This document shows positions 30,700 to 38,980 of a stretch of 40,141 nt of DNA, piece after piece; positions within the stretch are counted from its first letter, which is position 1; each line of letters begins with the position of its first letter. A program made the translations under genes and the position numbers. The stretch spans positions 1 to 40,141 of the forward strand of contig NZ_JAEMUX010000076.1 of NCBI RefSeq assembly GCF_016598475.1, given 5' to 3'. The notes under the pieces are model-generated. The model had not been told where the DNA came from, made no database searches, and saw only the letters and a list, made by a program, of their open reading frames with translations. This DNA is from Streptomyces adelaidensis. GTDB lineage: Bacteria > Actinomycetota > Actinomycetes > Streptomycetales > Streptomycetaceae.

Positions 30700-31914
30700 C
30701 TACTTCCGGAGCCCGTCGAAGCGCTCCAGCCAGGCGTCGGCGTCGTTCTTCGCGACCGGCTCGTACTTGACGTGGATGATGTTCTCCTCGCCGACCGCGT
30801 CGACGACCTCCTGGTAGGTGTGCAGGCCCTGGCCCTCGACACCCTCGCGGTACGAGGCCAGACCGCCCTCGGCGACCGCGCGCTGGCCCTCCTCGGAGAG
30901 GGCGAAGTCCAGGAAGAGCTTCGAGGTCGCCGGGTGCGGCGCCTCGGCGGCGATACCGATACCGCGCGGCAGGACGACCGTGCCGTCCTTCGGGAAGACG
31001 ATCTTCACCAGACCGGCGCTGTCCTCGACGACCGGGTAGGCGGGCGAGGCGCTGATCAGGAAGCCGGCCGTGTACTCACCGGCGACGATCTTCTCCAGCT
31101 GGGTGCCGGAGGAGGTCTCGGGGCGGGTCAGCGGAAGGATCTTCTCCAGGTCGTCCCACGCCTCCGGGTTGCCCTCGGTCAGCGCGCGGGTCACCGTGAA
31201 GCCGAAGGAACCCTCCGGGTCACGGACGGTCACCTTGTTCTTGTACTTGTCCTCGTCCGAGGTCACGATCTTCGCCAGGTCGGTCAGGGTGGTCGGCGGG
31301 GTCTCCATCAGCGTGGTGTTGTACGCGATGGTCATCGGGTCCTGGGACAGGGAGTACACGCTCGGCAGCAGCTCGGCACTGTCCCCCAGCTCGGACAGCT
31401 CCGGCGACTCGTAAGTGAGCACCGTGTTCTTCCGGCCGGAGAAGTCCGCCCACGCGGTGGCCGCGCTGGAGATCAGCAGGTCCGCCGGGGACGACCCGGC
31501 CGCGTTCTCCGACAGGGTCTTCTGGAACAGCTCGTCGCTGTCCAGCTCACTCACGGAGACGGTCTCGATGAAGTCGTACTTCTTCTTGAAGTCCCTGACC
31601 ACCGGGGCCATGTTCTCGTCGCCGAGGTTCGAGTAGACGGTGAGCTTGCCGCCCTCCTTCTTCGCCTCCGCGATCAGGTCGGCGTAGTCCGCCGGGTAGT
31701 ACTCGGGCACCTGGCCCGCCGAGATCTTGTTCTCCGCCACCTTGGGCGCGTCGTCGCCATCGCCGCAGGCGGCCAGCGTGCCGAGCGCGAGGGTCGCGGC
31801 GAAGGCGGCGGCCAAGGGGCGCCGGGGGAGGGCGGTGCGCCGACGTGCGGATGCCGTACCGGGGATACCGGCGGTGCCGGCGGTACCGGTGATGACGTGG
31901 CTGGATCTGGCCAT
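30700..31914 (-). CDS. ABC transporter substrate-binding lipoprotein (family 1/ferric type)
   Basis: A 404-residue lipoprotein. A twin-Arg-containing basic N-terminus and hydrophobic stretch end in the lipobox L-A-A-C near residue 50, followed by a family 1 extracellular binding domain (K-L-T-V-Y-S-N-L, A-D-L-L-I-S-S-A-A-T-A-W, P-M-T-I-A-Y-N-T). It is the first gene of the importer operon and has a GGAGGAG site. The vicinal tyrosines that bind Fe3+ in FbpA are not obvious, so the cargo could be iron or a phosphonate or other small anion. No Fur-type box was recognised upstream. Confidence 0.9.
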   Translation of the reverse strand: MARSSHVITGTAGTAGIPGTASARRRTALPRRPLAAAFAATLALGTLAACGDGDDAPKVAENKISAGQVPEYYPADYADLIAEAKKEGGKLTVYSNLGDENMAPVVRDFKKKYDFIETVSVSELDSDELFQKTLSENAAGSSPADLLISSAATAWADFSGRKNTVLTYESPELSELGDSAELLPSVYSLSQDPMTIAYNTTLMETPPTTLTDLAKIVTSDEDKYKNKVTVRDPEGSFGFTVTRALTEGNPEAWDDLEKILPLTRPETSSGTQLEKIVAGEYTAGFLISASPAYPVVEDSAGLVKIVFPKDGTVVLPRGIGIAAEAPHPATSKLFLDFALSEEGQRAVAEGGLASYREGVEGQGLHTYQEVVDAVGEENIIHVKYEPVAKNDADAWLERFDGLRK

Positions 31915-32192
31915 GGTTCTCCTCCTGGCGCGTGCCTGCTGGCAGCTGTTGCCGGGAGGTTATGGACCTAGGTCAGGCCGGTAAATCCTTTCCCTGCCAG
32001 AGCTCGTACTGCTCGTATTGGTCGTTGAGTTAGTGACGCGAGTCACCGGCTCTGTACAGGGGCGATGGCTGGTAGTGATCGGCGGGCCGGGCAGGCCGTG
32101 GCGGGCCGGGCGCGCGGGACCGCTCTGCGCGAGGGCGACTACCTCACCGTCGAACACGCGAAAATCTATGTCGGCTGGAGTAGACATTGGGA

Positions 32193-32249
32193 GTGGGCGT
32201 GGTTATGGTTTCTTACGTAGCCGAGATCGAGCAGGCCCGGCAGAAATGA
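32193..32249 (+). CDS. possible leader peptide (14-18 residues)
   Basis: A short open frame starts with GTG at 32193 or ATG at 32205 and reads M-V-S-Y-V-A-E-I-E-Q-A-R-Q-K, then TGA. GGGAG at 32189-32193 can serve as a ribosome binding site for the ATG. The stop codon falls in the loop of a 9-bp hairpin, an arrangement in which ribosome position could control the hairpin. Codon use is Streptomyces-like. There is no homology evidence; it is inferred from layout. Confidence 0.35.
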   Translation: MGVVMVSYVAEIEQARQK

Positions 32250-32259
32250 ACTGCCGGGC
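32235..32259 (+). terminator. 9-bp hairpin around the leader-peptide stop codon
   Basis: GCCCGGCAG (32235-32243) and CTGCCGGGC (32251-32259) form a perfect stem. The loop AAATGAA carries the TGA of the short frame. It may be an attenuator or a simple terminator in the leader of the MerR-like gene. Confidence 0.55.
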
Positions 32260-32645
32260 AGAAGTACCCGCAGGTGCGGTTCGCAGGACGGTGCGGTGGT
32301 GGAGTTTCGAAGCCAGAGCAGTCGAAGGACGGCGACGGGGCTGATCACCGGACCGGGTGGCCCGCAGTGATCAGGGGCCGCCAAGGGCAGTACCAGCAGT
32401 ACGCGGTTCCGCTTGGCAAGCAGTTCATTCAGAGGAAAGACCAGAGGGAAAGAACGGAGGAGTTGAGCGCCATCAGGATCGCCCGGACCGAAGCATTGAG
32501 TCCGGGTACCGCAGGACATCGATAGGCAGGTGGTCTCCGGTCACACATCCGCGATCCCCGCGTCCCCGGCAGCACTCAGGCCAGGCCCGCGGAAACAGAA
32601 GGTCGGCGGAGCAGTAGAGCCGACAGATGGTGTAGCAGTTCCTTC
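32260..32645 (+). other. structured non-coding leader region
   Basis: About 390 bases with no convincing gene in either strand. Base composition is less GC-skewed than the flanking genes and the sequence is rich in purine runs. CTGATCAC (32341-32348) and GTGATCAG (32367-32374) form a perfect 8-bp stem that encloses an inner CGGG/CCCG hairpin. A good Shine-Dalgarno-like GGAGGAG occurs near 32457 without a sensible following frame. It could be a long 5' leader or a small RNA gene. Confidence 0.4.
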
Positions 32646-32678
32646 GGGGCCCTGGTGCCGGTACGGCGCCAGGGCCCC
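32646..32678 (+). promoter_or_regulatory. 15-bp leader hairpin before a MerR-like gene
   Basis: GGGGCCCTGGTGCCG (32646-32660) pairs with CGGCGCCAGGGCCCC (32664-32678) around a GTA loop, with one G-U pair. It ends 25 nt before the start codon at 32704, so it lies in the transcript just ahead of the ribosome binding site. It may act as an attenuator or as a protein-binding element. Confidence 0.7.
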
Positions 32679-32703
32679 CCGACGCGTTCCACAGAGAGGT
32701 GCA

Positions 32704-33090
32704 ATGACAGCAGACGATTCCTACGACCGTCTCGACGACGACGACTACCCCGCCTACACCATGGGCCGGGCCGCCGAGATGCTCAACACCACCCAGGGCT
32801 TCCTCCGTGCCATCGGCGAAGCCCGCCTCATCACCCCGCTGCGCTCCGCGGGCGGCCACCGCCGCTACTCCCGCTACCAGCTGCGCATCGCCGCCCGCGC
32901 CCGGGAACTCGTCGACCAGGGCACCCCCGTCGAGGCCGCCTGCCGCATCGTCATCCTCGAGGACCAGCTCGAAGAGGCACAGCGCATCAACGCCGAATAC
33001 CGCCGCGCGGGCGAAGCGGCGAACTCACCGGACGCGCCCTCCCGCGGACCCGCCTCCACGCCGGCTTCCGGCCAGCAGAAGGCACGGTAA
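32704..33090 (+). CDS. MerR/BldC-like helix-turn-helix regulator
   Basis: A 128-residue DNA-binding protein. After an acidic N-terminus (D-R-L-D-D-D-D-Y), a MerR-type winged helix reads Y-T-M-G-R-A-A-E-M-L-N-T-T-Q-G-F-L-R-A-I-G-E, then G-G-H-R-R-Y-S-R-Y-Q-L. A short helix (I-V-I-L-E-D-Q-L-E-E-A-Q-R-I-N-A-E-Y) could form a dimer coiled coil. No effector domain follows, only a disordered Pro/Ser tail. GAGAGG precedes the ATG. Its unusually long and structured leader suggests post-transcriptional or attenuation control. Confidence 0.88.
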   Translation: MTADDSYDRLDDDDYPAYTMGRAAEMLNTTQGFLRAIGEARLITPLRSAGGHRRYSRYQLRIAARARELVDQGTPVEAACRIVILEDQLEEAQRINAEYRRAGEAANSPDAPSRGPASTPASGQQKAR

Positions 33091-33230
33091 CGGGCACCCC
33101 GCCCCTCCCCGACCCAGTGTGACGTCCGCCGTACGGACTGCGGGTGTCACGCCGGGGCCGCCTGATCGTGCGGGGGCGCGGGGGGCGGGCACCGGCACCG
33201 GCACTGTCCGGATGAGCGGAGAACGGGCGG

Positions 33231-33662
33231 ATGGACGTCCCCGAACCGCTGGAGGAACTCGGCGACAGCCGGACGCCGCTGCCGCCCGGCTTCTGGGAGG
33301 CACTCGCCGAGGCCGCGGGGCGGATGGGGCTGGAGAGAAGCGCGGCCTGGTGCGAGTGGCGGTGTCACGAGGCCCGCCATGGGGTCGTCCGGGTCGACCT
33401 CACCCTCCGGCCCGCCGGGGAGGGCCGGCGGCGGACGCCGTTCTCCGGGGCCGGGGCCCTGCGGCCCATGTGGGTTCGCCGGAACGGCGGTCGTGATCAC
33501 GGCCTCCGAGACGTGGGCGCCGCCCGCAGATGTGCCGTGAGCTGCTGCAACCGCTCCCACGCCGCCGGGTCCTCCGCCTCGCCCAGGGGAAAGTGCAGCG
33601 CCGGCCGGGTGGCCGGTCCCAGCCCCACCGGCCGGACCTCGACCGGTGGCCGGCGCGCGTGA
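33231..33662 (+). CDS. doubtful hypothetical protein
   Basis: The frame opens with M-D-V-P-E-P-L-E-E-L and contains W-E-A-L-A-E-A-A-G-R-M-G-L and W-C-E-W-R-C-H-E-A-R. For about 85 codons it has Streptomyces-like third-position bias, and a GGAG site sits 9 nt upstream. Its last 55 codons overlap the DUF6177 gene on the other strand and look antisense, so a frameshift or an earlier true end is possible. No family recognised. Confidence 0.4.
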   Translation: MDVPEPLEELGDSRTPLPPGFWEALAEAAGRMGLERSAAWCEWRCHEARHGVVRVDLTLRPAGEGRRRTPFSGAGALRPMWVRRNGGRDHGLRDVGAARRCAVSCCNRSHAAGSSASPRGKCSAGRVAGPSPTGRTSTGGRRA

Positions 33663-34903
33663 TCGACGCCGATCGCGTGCACGTCGTCCGGGCCCAGCGT
33701 GAAGGCGTACGGGATCGGGGGGCCCTCCAGGCGGGGCGCGGTCGTCAGGTCGGGGCGGCCCAGGCGTACGGAGGTGAGCATGGTCGTCAGCGCGTGTTCC
33801 CTGACCAGGGTCTCGGCCAGGGGCTGGATACGGTCCAGCGGCAGTTCCTCGTCGGCCGGGTACCCGACGGTGAGGACGACGTCCTCCTCCACACCCTTCG
33901 TCGTACGGGTCACGCGGACCGTCGCCATGGCAGGCCGGTCCGGGGTGCCGACCACGACCAGGTGGGCGGGCTCGGGGGCGCGCTCGCGGGCGAGGTCGGT
34001 CAGCTGGCGCGGTGACCAAGGGAGGTTGACCGGCTCGGCCGTGCCCCAGCCGGCCGGTGCCGTGCCCGTCAGGGTCTCCCAGGCCGCCTCCAGCGCGCCG
34101 CCCAGCAGCAGCCGTTCGTCCGCCTGGTGGATCGTGCGGAGGGCGACGATCAGCTGCCGGCCCGGCGCCTCGGCCGCCGGACGCGTGAACGCGGCGGCCA
34201 CCGTCGCTGTCCCGTCCGCCGACAGCGCGGGCGAGAACGCCCCGTCCTGCCAGCGCAGCACCGCCCCCGACAGACCGTCGTAGTAGCCGCACTCGGCGTC
34301 CTGGACGACCCAGCGGTTGGGGACACGGGCGAGCGTCGTACGGGCCGCCGGCGTGAGGCGTACGTGGGGCGGGGTGACGATCTGGAGGGAGCGGCGGGAC
34401 GCCACCGCCGTGCGCATGATCTCGGCGAGCCAGGTCGTCAGGGCGACCACCGGCCGGTCGATGAGGACGACGGCCGCGTGGTCCGTCACCACGTCCACGG
34501 CGGGCTGCCCCGACCCCGCCGACGGTACGGCGGACACGTCGACCACCTTCGTGCCCGCGGCCTCCGGCGGCCAAGTCGTGCCGCCCAGCAGCGCGTTGAG
34601 CCGCCCGCACACCACACCCGCCAGCTGCTCCGCCTCCGGCACCGCCGTGGACGCCCGTGCCTCCGTCCACCAGAACGGGGCCCGCGCGCTCTGCCCGAGC
34701 AGCCGCTCCGCCTCACCCGGCACCTGCACCAGCACCGGCGACTCCACGGACACCAGCGGACGCCCACCGGGACCGTGCAGCTGTACGACCGCTCCCTCGG
34801 CCGCCGCCGACAGGTCCAGGTCGGCGCCGCCGGCGTACAGGCTCGCCATGAGCGCCCACACGTTGGGCATCTTCGGGGTGAGCGCGATGACGTCCTTGGT
34901 CAC
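33497..34903 (-). CDS. DUF6177 protein of a type VII secretion locus
   Basis: A 468-residue protein I recognise as the DUF6177 family found beside EccC in Streptomyces ESX-like loci. It contains a central segment P-V-V-A-L-T-T-W-L-A-E-I-M, R-R-S-L-Q-I-V-T-P-P-H-V-R-L-T-P-A-A-R-T, and a C-terminal domain beginning near Y-A-F-T-L-G-P-D-D-V. There are no membrane segments, so it is probably cytoplasmic and associated with the secretion machine or substrate selection. The GTG start overlaps the EccC stop (GTGA), indicating coupled expression. Confidence 0.8.
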   Translation of the reverse strand: MTKDVIALTPKMPNVWALMASLYAGGADLDLSAAAEGAVVQLHGPGGRPLVSVESPVLVQVPGEAERLLGQSARAPFWWTEARASTAVPEAEQLAGVVCGRLNALLGGTTWPPEAAGTKVVDVSAVPSAGSGQPAVDVVTDHAAVVLIDRPVVALTTWLAEIMRTAVASRRSLQIVTPPHVRLTPAARTTLARVPNRWVVQDAECGYYDGLSGAVLRWQDGAFSPALSADGTATVAAAFTRPAAEAPGRQLIVALRTIHQADERLLLGGALEAAWETLTGTAPAGWGTAEPVNLPWSPRQLTDLARERAPEPAHLVVVGTPDRPAMATVRVTRTTKGVEEDVVLTVGYPADEELPLDRIQPLAETLVREHALTTMLTSVRLGRPDLTTAPRLEGPPIPYAFTLGPDDVHAIGVDHARRPPVEVRPVGLGPATRPALHFPLGEAEDPAAWERLQQLTAHLRAAPTSRRP

Positions 34904-37900
34904 GTGAGGTCGTCCTCCTGGTCGGCCAGCGCGGTCTGGATCAGTTGGTGGGGTCGGCCCCGGCGGACCAGCGTGCCCCGCCCCGCCGGCTGCGCCGAGG
35001 CGTACAGGCCGGGGAAGAGCTGGCCCTCGCTCCGCTCACCGGTCATGAGCAGCGCGGCCGTGCCGGTCTCGCGGAGGGTCTGGAGCAGCGGCTCGTACAC
35101 CGCGCGGGACGCGCCCGCGACCCGGCGGGTGATCACGAAGTGCAGCCCGATGTCCTGCGCCGACGACACATAGGGGAGGAAGGGCGAGAGCGGCTGCTGC
35201 CCGGCGGTGGTGAGGATGTCGTAGTCGTCGACCAGGATCACGATTCGCGGGCCCTTGAAGGCGGGCTCGTCGGTCAGCGCGTCCGGGTCGGCGGTCTCCG
35301 GCATCCGCTTCTCCAGCTCGCTCGAGATGCCCGCCGCCAGCCCCGTCGCGAGCTTCGCGTTGTGCGCGTAACCGCCCCGGTACGGCTCCGGGACCACGCC
35401 CCGCAGCCCGCGCCGGGGGTCGAACACACCGAAGACCAGCTCCTCGTCCGAGTACCGCTCCACGAGCCGCTCCACGACCAGCTTCAGCAGGTTCGTCCTG
35501 CCGCACTCGTTGTCGCCCAGGATCAGCAGATGCTGGTCCGAGCCGAAGAGGTCGAGGAGGACGGGGGCCAGTGCGTCCTGGTCGACACCTAGGGGGACCC
35601 GCTGGGGTTCCGCGACCAGCGACGGCAGCCGCGCGGACGGCAGCCGGGTCGGCAACACCCGTACGGGCGCGGCCAGTTCACCGTGCCAGGTGGAGCGGAT
35701 CGTACGGGCCGCGTCCTCCAGGGCCGGACCGAGATCGCCCGTCGACGGCCGTCCGTCGAGGCGCGGGAGGGCGACCTGCGCGAACAGCTTGCCGTCGGTC
35801 AGCACGCGCCCCGGAGTGTCGGGCGACAGCGTCTCGGAGAGCTTGCGGTCCACGCTCGAATCGCTCGGGTCGTTGAGCCGCAGCTCCACCCGGGTCCCGA
35901 ACATCGACTGCGTGGCGATCCGTACGTCGTTCCAGCGCAGCATGGAGCCGACGACATGGATGCCGTAGCCGCCCCCGCGCTTGAGCAGGTCCACGACCGT
36001 GTCGTCGAGCTCGGCGAACTCGTCGCGCAGCGCGCCGAATCCGTCGATGAGGAGGACGACGTCCGTCGAGCCGAGTTCGCGCAGCCTGCCCTGGGCGCGC
36101 AGGTGGCGCAGCTGGTCGACCGAGTCGATGCCGTGCTCGCGGAACAGCTCCTCCCGCTCGATCAGCATGGTCCGCACCTCGGCGACCGTCCGCGCGGCCC
36201 GCTCCCGGTCGGCGCGGCCGGCGATCCCCCCGACGTGCGGCAGCCCGGCGAGAGCCGAGAGCCCGCCGCCGACCAAATCCAGGCCGTAGATGGCGACTTC
36301 GGCGGGTGTGTGGGTCGTGGCGAGGGAGAGCGCGAGGGTCCGCAGCAGCGTCGTCTTGCCGGACTGCGGTCCGCCGATCATCGCCGCGTGCCCGCCCGCG
36401 ACCGTCAGGTCGAGCACCCAGTGGCCCTGCCACTGCTTCGCCGGATCGTCCAGCACCCCGAGCGGCACCCGCAACGTGCCCTCGCCGCCCGCCAGCCGGA
36501 GCCCACGCTCGTCCACCTGTACGGGCCCGGCCGCCGCGTCCAGCGTGATCGCGTCCGGCAGCGGCGGCAGCCAGATCCGCCGCACCGGCCGTGCGGCGGA
36601 GGCGAGTTGGTCCACCATCACCGACATCACGGTCGGCCCGGTCTCCCGCTTGGTCGCCTTGGGCTCCTCGGCCGCCTGGTTCGTGGCGGGCGCGCCGTCG
36701 GGCGTGTTGTACGTCGGATACGGCCAGGCGAGCGGCGTGTCGTCCTCCTGCGCGGCGAGCGCGGGGCCCCGGTACGCGCCGGACACGTACCCCGCCTTGA
36801 ACCGTTCGTACGTCGACGTGTCCACCTTCAGATAGCCGAAGCCCGGCAGCGGCGGCAGATGGAAGGCGTCGGTCGTGTCGAGCACGGTCCGCGACTCGTC
36901 GGCGGAGAAGGTGCGCAGACCGAGGCGGTACGAGAGGTAGGTGTCCAGACCCTTCAGCTTGCCGCCCTCGATGCGCTGGCTGGAGAGGAGGAGATGGACG
37001 CCGATGGAGCGCCCGATGCGGCCGATGGAGAGGAAGAGATCGATGAAGTCCGGTTTGGCGGTGAGGAGTTCGCCGAACTCGTCGATCACGACGAAGAGGT
37101 GGGGGAGGGGGTCGAGGTCCGGGCGCCGGGTTGCGCGCAGGGCCGCGTAGTGCCCGATGTCGGCGACGTTCCCCGCGTCCTTCAGTACCTGCTGCCGCCG
37201 CTTGACCTCGCCCGCGAGGCTGGAGTGCACGCGCTCGACGAGCCCAGCCTGGTTCTCCAGGTTGGTGATCACACCGGCCACGTGCGGGAGTTCGGTGAAC
37301 GGGGCGAAGGTCGCGCCGCCCTTGTAGTCGACCAGGACGAGGGCGAGTTCCTCGGGGGAGTGGGTGGCGGCGAGCGCCAGCACGAGCGTGCGCAGCAGCT
37401 CGCTCTTGCCCGAACCCGTCGCGCCCACGCACAGCCCGTGCGGGCCCATGCCCAGCTCGGAGGACTCCTTGAGGTCGAGCAGCACCGGCTCATGATGGTC
37501 CGTCAAGCCAATGGGTACCCGCAGGAATTCACGCTCACCGCGCGGCGCCCAGAGCCGGACCAGGTCCAGTACGGCCGGGTCGTCGATGCCGAGGAGACCC
37601 GGGAAGTCGACGGGGCCGGTGACGGGCGTGCCCTCGGCGGCGGACTCGGCGGACAGCCGCAGCGGCGCGAGCAGCCGGGCGAGGCCTTCGGCACCGGCGG
37701 TCGTCATCTCGTCGGAGGTGCCATGCGAAGTCGGGACGTACACGGTTGTACCCTGCGCGCTCGGTACCGTCGCGGGCCCTTCGGCGGGGTGCGGCTCCCG
37801 GAGATCCTCCACGACGACCTCGGCGCCCCGCACCGTGATCCGCACCGACACATGGTCGGGCTCGTGCACCTGCTCCGCCAGCAGATGCAGCACGGTGACA

Positions 37901-38943
37901 CCCATGTCCGCCAGGCCGACCGCCGTGTCGGGGCGCGGCAGCTCGGCGGCCGTCTCCCCGTACTCGTCGCTCACGACGAGCATGCGGGACGCCAGCCGGA
38001 GCGCGCCCCGGTCGGCCAGCCCCCGGCGCACCTCCGCCGCGTACGAGGCACGCCGGCCCAGCTCATGGCGGAAGTGCCGGGCCAGCTGCGGCAGACTCGG
38101 CGCGATCCGGCGGGCCGCCACCGGACCGTCGTGCTCCTGCCCGTCCAGCACATGGGGCAGCCACTTCGCCCACTCCCAGTCCGCCAGCCGCTCGCCCGGC
38201 ACCCCGAGCGCCACGGCCACGTCGTCCGGCGCGTGCGTGACGGCGGTCTGGACGAGCAGCGCCCGCGCCACCCGCAGTACGCCCTCCCGGTCGCCGACCA
38301 CACTGACGTTGCCCGCGCGGTCCAGCGGCACGGTGATCGGGCAGTCGTTGGCCACCGAGTAGCGGGCCAGCAGCGCACGGGCCTCGTTCAGCATGAACGG
38401 GTCCGGCGGCGTCAGCACCCCGCCCTGGTTCAGTCCGATGGCCAGGTCCGCCACGGGCACGTCACCGGTGCCGACCCGCACCCGCAGGAAGTCCGGGTCC
38501 CGCCGCCGCCGCTCCCAGAGCCGGGCGGGGTCGCGCACGAGGTCGTAGAGCGCCTCCGGGGGCGGATTCAGCACCCGCGCCAGCTGCCGCCGGTCCCGCT
38601 CCGCCGCCCCGAACTCCTCGCGCAGCTCCTCCAGATACTCCAGATACCGCTCGCGTTGCGTACGCCGGGTGCGCTGCGCCTTGCCGCGCTGGGAGAGGAA
38701 CAGGGCGACCGCGCCGAGCAGCGCGAAGACCAGCACGATCGCACCGAGCGCGGCGAACTGGCTGCTCCGGATCACGGTCATCATCACGACCGAGCCCATG
38801 ACCCCGGCCATCGGCAGCAACGCCGTCGCCGCCGACCCCGCCTTGCCCTCCGGGAGGTTCGGCGGCGGCTCGATCGTCCGGGCCCCGGCGGCCCCGAGCG
38901 GGCGCGTGCTGCGCGCGGGCCGGTGGATCAGCTGCTGGGTCAC
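34900..38943 (-). CDS. eccC: type VII secretion ATPase EccC (FtsK/SpoIIIE family)
   Basis: A 1347-residue motor ATPase of the ESX/type VII secretion system. Two membrane segments lie near residues 40-88, followed by three FtsK/SpoIIIE-type domains. Domain 1 has an intact Walker A G-A-T-G-S-G-K-S (about 505) and Walker B with catalytic Glu (V-V-I-D-E-F). Domain 2 has G-G-P-Q-S-G-K-T (about 857), but its Walker B is L-L-I-D-G-F without Glu. Domain 3 has a degenerate P-loop G-D-N-E-C-G-R-T (about 1144) with Arg for Lys and I-L-V-D-D-Y. So only domain 1 looks catalytically competent. The GTG at 38943 has a GAAGGGG site. It exports WXG100-type proteins. Confidence 0.93.
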   Translation of the reverse strand: MTQQLIHRPARSTRPLGAAGARTIEPPPNLPEGKAGSAATALLPMAGVMGSVVMMTVIRSSQFAALGAIVLVFALLGAVALFLSQRGKAQRTRRTQRERYLEYLEELREEFGAAERDRRQLARVLNPPPEALYDLVRDPARLWERRRRDPDFLRVRVGTGDVPVADLAIGLNQGGVLTPPDPFMLNEARALLARYSVANDCPITVPLDRAGNVSVVGDREGVLRVARALLVQTAVTHAPDDVAVALGVPGERLADWEWAKWLPHVLDGQEHDGPVAARRIAPSLPQLARHFRHELGRRASYAAEVRRGLADRGALRLASRMLVVSDEYGETAAELPRPDTAVGLADMGVTVLHLLAEQVHEPDHVSVRITVRGAEVVVEDLREPHPAEGPATVPSAQGTTVYVPTSHGTSDEMTTAGAEGLARLLAPLRLSAESAAEGTPVTGPVDFPGLLGIDDPAVLDLVRLWAPRGEREFLRVPIGLTDHHEPVLLDLKESSELGMGPHGLCVGATGSGKSELLRTLVLALAATHSPEELALVLVDYKGGATFAPFTELPHVAGVITNLENQAGLVERVHSSLAGEVKRRQQVLKDAGNVADIGHYAALRATRRPDLDPLPHLFVVIDEFGELLTAKPDFIDLFLSIGRIGRSIGVHLLLSSQRIEGGKLKGLDTYLSYRLGLRTFSADESRTVLDTTDAFHLPPLPGFGYLKVDTSTYERFKAGYVSGAYRGPALAAQEDDTPLAWPYPTYNTPDGAPATNQAAEEPKATKRETGPTVMSVMVDQLASAARPVRRIWLPPLPDAITLDAAAGPVQVDERGLRLAGGEGTLRVPLGVLDDPAKQWQGHWVLDLTVAGGHAAMIGGPQSGKTTLLRTLALSLATTHTPAEVAIYGLDLVGGGLSALAGLPHVGGIAGRADRERAARTVAEVRTMLIEREELFREHGIDSVDQLRHLRAQGRLRELGSTDVVLLIDGFGALRDEFAELDDTVVDLLKRGGGYGIHVVGSMLRWNDVRIATQSMFGTRVELRLNDPSDSSVDRKLSETLSPDTPGRVLTDGKLFAQVALPRLDGRPSTGDLGPALEDAARTIRSTWHGELAAPVRVLPTRLPSARLPSLVAEPQRVPLGVDQDALAPVLLDLFGSDQHLLILGDNECGRTNLLKLVVERLVERYSDEELVFGVFDPRRGLRGVVPEPYRGGYAHNAKLATGLAAGISSELEKRMPETADPDALTDEPAFKGPRIVILVDDYDILTTAGQQPLSPFLPYVSSAQDIGLHFVITRRVAGASRAVYEPLLQTLRETGTAALLMTGERSEGQLFPGLYASAQPAGRGTLVRRGRPHQLIQTALADQEDDLT

Positions 38944-38980
38944 GTACGGACCCCTTCTCGACCTCGATCTCGACGGGTGG

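Noticed and set aside
31960..32187. Minus-strand frame (M-S-T-P-A-D-I-D-F-R-V-F-D-G-E) between the ABC operon and the leader region
   Set aside because: The start looks protein-like, but codon use is poor (ATA, CCA, TCT) and the frame soon becomes low-complexity. The opposite strand has better third-position bias but no start. Neither is supported.
32260..32645. tmRNA, RNase P RNA or a known riboswitch
   Set aside because: I looked for the conserved cores of these RNAs and did not find them. The region is structured but cannot be assigned by eye.
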